The notes beneath the pieces are model-generated. The model was not told the origin of the DNA. It did no database searches and saw nothing but the letters and a program-made list of their open reading frames with translations. The position numbers were made by a program, and so were the translations under genes. A DNA stretch of 5,965 bases from an uncultured Desulfovibrionaceae bacterium. GTDB lineage: Bacteria; Desulfobacterota; Desulfovibrionia; Desulfovibrionales; Desulfovibrionaceae. Numbering within the stretch: position 1 is the first letter of the stretch; every line of letters starts with the position of its first letter. Where the stretch lies: positions 1 through 5,965 of the forward strand of contig CAMQUX010000089.1 of assembly GCA_947037905.1 (NCBI GenBank), written 5' to 3'. This document shows, one piece after another, positions 4,385 to 5,965 of the stretch.

Positions 4385-4585
4385 ATGCCCGGTATACAGC
4401 TCGACGATAACGACAACTTTGAGATAGCTCTTCGTCGTTTCAAAAAACAAGTAGAGAAAGCAGGAATTCTTTCTGAACTAAAAAAACGTCAACATTACGA
4501 AAAACCAAGCATCCAGCATAAGAAAAAACAAGCTGCTGCGAAAAAACGCCTACTTAAAAAAATGCGTAAAATAAAGGCAATGTAA
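4385..4585 (+). CDS. rpsU: Small ribosomal subunit protein bS21
   Basis: bS21 is a small basic protein of the 30S platform near the anti-Shine-Dalgarno end of 16S rRNA; in E. coli it helps translation initiation. The 66 residues are close to the usual size of about 70. The core fits the family: MPGIQLDDNDNFEIALRRFKKQ at the N-terminus, KAGILSELKKR (25-35), then YEKPS (38-42), and a Lys/Arg-rich C-terminal helix from about 43. The stop codon overlaps the next start (TAATG), which implies translational coupling with yqeY. The pairing of rpsU with yqeY is widespread, and in many bacteria the group continues toward dnaG and rpoD. Confidence 0.96.
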   Translation: MPGIQLDDNDNFEIALRRFKKQVEKAGILSELKKRQHYEKPSIQHKKKQAAAKKRLLKKMRKIKAM

Positions 4586-5028
4586 TGGGATTTTTAGAAC
4601 AGATTGAAAAAGATTATTTACGTGCGTATAAAGCAAAAGAAACTGTCACAGTTTCTGTTCTTCGTCATGTGAAGACTTCTATAAAAAATCGACAAGTAGA
4701 GCTTCTTCGTCCTTTAGAGGATGAAGAAGTTCTTGCTATTTTTTTAAAAGAAGCTAAACAGCGCAAAGAATCTATTGTGCAGTATGTCGCAGCCGCTCGA
4801 GCAGATTTGCAAAAAATAGAAGAAGATGAACTTATTGTTCTGTCTTCCTATTTGCCAAAAGTACTCTCAGAGGAAGAATTTGAGAAAGTTGTTGTAGATA
4901 CTATAACAAAACTTGGTGCAAAAACTGCTGCAGATATGGGCGCTGTTATGAAAGAACTCACAACTGCTTATAAAGGGCAGTTTGATGGGAAAGTAGCGAG
5001 CGATTTGGTTCGCAAAAAACTATCTTAG
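4585..5028 (+). CDS. yqeY: YqeY / GatB-related domain protein
   Basis: The 147-residue cytoplasmic protein belongs to the YqeY family, which resembles the tRNA-binding tail domain of GatB, a subunit of the enzyme that makes Gln-tRNA or Asn-tRNA by transamidation. A tRNA-linked role is likely, but no reaction is established. It is mostly helical: an N-terminal domain (about 1-90, with VSVLRHVKTSIKNRQVEL at 23-40 and EAKQRKESIVQY at 56-67), a hinge SYLPKVLSEEEF (88-99), then a small C-terminal domain. That domain has the family's DMGAVMKEL (117-125) and KGQFDGKVASDLVRKKL (130-146). Its ATG shares one base with the rpsU stop and no separate Shine-Dalgarno is obvious, so re-initiation after rpsU is probable. 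No clear terminator follows. Confidence 0.93.
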   Translation: MGFLEQIEKDYLRAYKAKETVTVSVLRHVKTSIKNRQVELLRPLEDEEVLAIFLKEAKQRKESIVQYVAAARADLQKIEEDELIVLSSYLPKVLSEEEFEKVVVDTITKLGAKTAADMGAVMKELTTAYKGQFDGKVASDLVRKKLS

Positions 5029-5077
5029 TCCTTAGTATTATATATTGTAATATTTATGACTCTTACTCCTTAGATGT

Positions 5078-5107
5078 TTACTAACAGAGCATGTTATTAG
5101 TTAGTAA
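5078..5107. repeat. 8-bp inverted repeat downstream of yqeY
   Basis: TTACTAAC (5078-5085) and GTTAGTAA (5100-5107) are perfect reverse complements around a 14-base loop, 50 bp after the yqeY stop. No T-run follows on the plus strand, so it is not a standard terminator. It may be an operator or a weak mRNA end. Confidence 0.35.
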
Positions 5108-5191
5108 TTGTAATCTCTAAGGTTTGTAGTGCTTAAGACTTTTAATAACTGAAACTCTTTATTGTTATATTAAAAAGTTAATTTTTTTTAT

Positions 5192-5251
5192 AAAATTTAG
5201 TTTAAAAGTTAGTTCAAAACTTAGTTTGAAGCTTAGTTTAAAATTTCGTTA
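5192..5251. repeat. 12-bp tandem repeat, five degenerate copies
   Basis: Units of AAAA-N-TTAGTTT start at 5192, 5204, 5216, 5228 and 5240. The fourth begins GAAG instead of AAAA, and the fifth reads TTTCGTTA at its end. A sixth, very degenerate copy may reach 5263. Each junction also contains a small AAACT-T-AGTTT type palindrome. The array lies about 100 bp before mutS2. It may be a regulatory site array or a slippage product. Confidence 0.7.
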
Positions 5252-5350
5252 AAAGATAAATTAAAAAAGTTTAAGTAAGGTATAGTCTGCTTCTTAGGCG
5301 TGCTACATTTTTTTGAGTATATGTATAGAAAATTTTCGAGTATTTTTTAA

Positions 5351-5965
5351 ATGCAAGAGCATACACAAGAAGCACTAGAGTTTTCAAAGATAATAGAATA
5401 TCTTTCAAAACTAGCAATATCACCGTCTGGTTCACGACGGTGTCTTTGTTTGAAACCTTTTGATACTGAAGAAGAGCTTCATTTAGCTAATAATTTATTT
5501 GAAGATGCAAGCTATTGGTTTGAAAATACACCTTTTATTTTGCATAATTTCCCAGATATCGGTTTTTTTCTTGAAGATTTAGAGAGTTCAAAATATATAG
5601 TAGATGTTGATGATGTTTTTGCCATATGGCAAGTTCTTAAAGAAATAAACAAAGTCACTGCAAGTTTCCAAAGTAGTATTTTTGATAATTCCCTCTTAAA
5701 AGAAAAAGTTGAAGCTCTAGATAATACTCATGCTACTGGTTCTGTTCAAAATATTCTTTCTGTGCTTGAGAGAACTATATCTGCAGACGGACTATTAAAA
5801 GATACAAGCAGTTTACTTTTAAACGATATTCGGCACGAAATGCGCCTTATTCACAGGCAGTGTACACAAAGTGTTAAAGAGTTTATTCAGCGTGAAAATG
5901 TAAGCACTTATGTGCAAGATGAATATTTTACGCTCATGTCCGATAGATACGTGCTTCCGTTAAAA
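5351..5965 (+). CDS. mutS2: MutS2, N-terminal part
   Basis: These are the first 205 codons of a MutS2 protein (usually near 780 residues), cut by the window end. MutS2 proteins are MutS-like ATPases with a C-terminal Smr nuclease domain. They are linked to suppression of recombination in Helicobacter and to splitting of collided ribosomes in Bacillus. Only part of the family core is present: LEFSKIIEYLSKLAISPSG (9-27), DGLLKDTSSLLLNDIR (146-161) and QDEYFTLMSDRYVLPLK (189-205), the last being the most recognisable MutS2 block. The ATPase and Smr domains lie beyond the window. A TAA stop sits directly before ATG 5351, so no longer start exists in this frame. There is no good Shine-Dalgarno, unlike rpsU, so expression may be modest. 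Position after rpsU-yqeY agrees with an order I recall for Desulfovibrio. Confidence 0.93.
   Translation, partial: MQEHTQEALEFSKIIEYLSKLAISPSGSRRCLCLKPFDTEEELHLANNLFEDASYWFENTPFILHNFPDIGFFLEDLESSKYIVDVDDVFAIWQVLKEINKVTASFQSSIFDNSLLKEKVEALDNTHATGSVQNILSVLERTISADGLLKDTSSLLLNDIRHEMRLIHRQCTQSVKEFIQRENVSTYVQDEYFTLMSDRYVLPLK

Larger units (their letters stand above)
5029..5350. other. AT-rich gap between yqeY and mutS2
   Basis: This 322-bp region has no gene. It contains an 8-bp inverted repeat (5078-5107), a 12-bp tandem array (5192-5251) and possible -10 sequences TATAGT (5281-5286) and TATAGA (5324-5329), neither with a good -35 box. A weak GCTACA (5302-5307) stands 16 bp before the second. Whether mutS2 is read from here or from rpsU cannot be decided. 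Confidence 0.5.

Noticed and set aside
5192..5251. Replication-origin iterons
   Set aside because: The 12-bp units could suggest iterons, but there is no initiator gene or DnaA-box cluster, and the surroundings are a chromosomal housekeeping operon.

Overview
The window is AT-rich, mostly housekeeping DNA from a bacterium. My best guess is a low-GC member of the Desulfovibrionaceae, with Lawsonia intracellularis the first candidate. This is inferred from three things. One gene matches, from memory, the 'PxxKW' cysteine-rich family I associate with Desulfovibrio-type bacteria. The order rpsU - yqeY - mutS2 is one I associate with the same group. A tiny one-helix membrane protein follows a HU gene. 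No database search was possible.

Left part (1-1780, minus strand): the N-terminal third of an M20 metallopeptidase runs off the left edge. A repeat-bearing AT-rich gap follows, then a strong terminator, a PxxKW cysteine-rich protein with a perfect AGGAGG site, and apt (adenine salvage). The PxxKW gene has its own candidate promoter just downstream of apt, with a run of 12 A between the -35 and -10 boxes. The apt gene is divergent from ksgA, and back-to-back promoters can be drawn in the 165-bp gap.

Middle part (1779-3220, plus strand): ksgA/rsmA (16S rRNA dimethylation), a HU-type DNA-binding protein, and a 58-residue single-pass membrane protein 27 bp behind HU. This group ends in a perfect 40-bp palindromic terminator.

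Right part (3221-5965, plus strand): a noncoding gap leads to a secreted protein made of six degenerate 19-residue repeats, the only clearly accessory-looking gene. After another gap come rpsU and yqeY, overlapping by one base (TAATG) behind a near-perfect Shine-Dalgarno. A 322-bp gap containing a 12-bp tandem repeat precedes the first 205 codons of mutS2, which runs off the right edge.

Ribosome biogenesis and translation (ksgA, rpsU, yqeY, mutS2), nucleotide salvage (apt) and nucleoid structure (HU) dominate. I see no defence island, CRISPR array, transposase, phage gene, tRNA or rRNA. The most interesting items are the secreted repeat protein, the poly-A promoter spacer upstream of the PxxKW gene, the small membrane protein behind HU, and the repeat arrays upstream of mutS2 and of the peptidase gene. 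I do not see convincing evidence for a wholly new multi-gene system.
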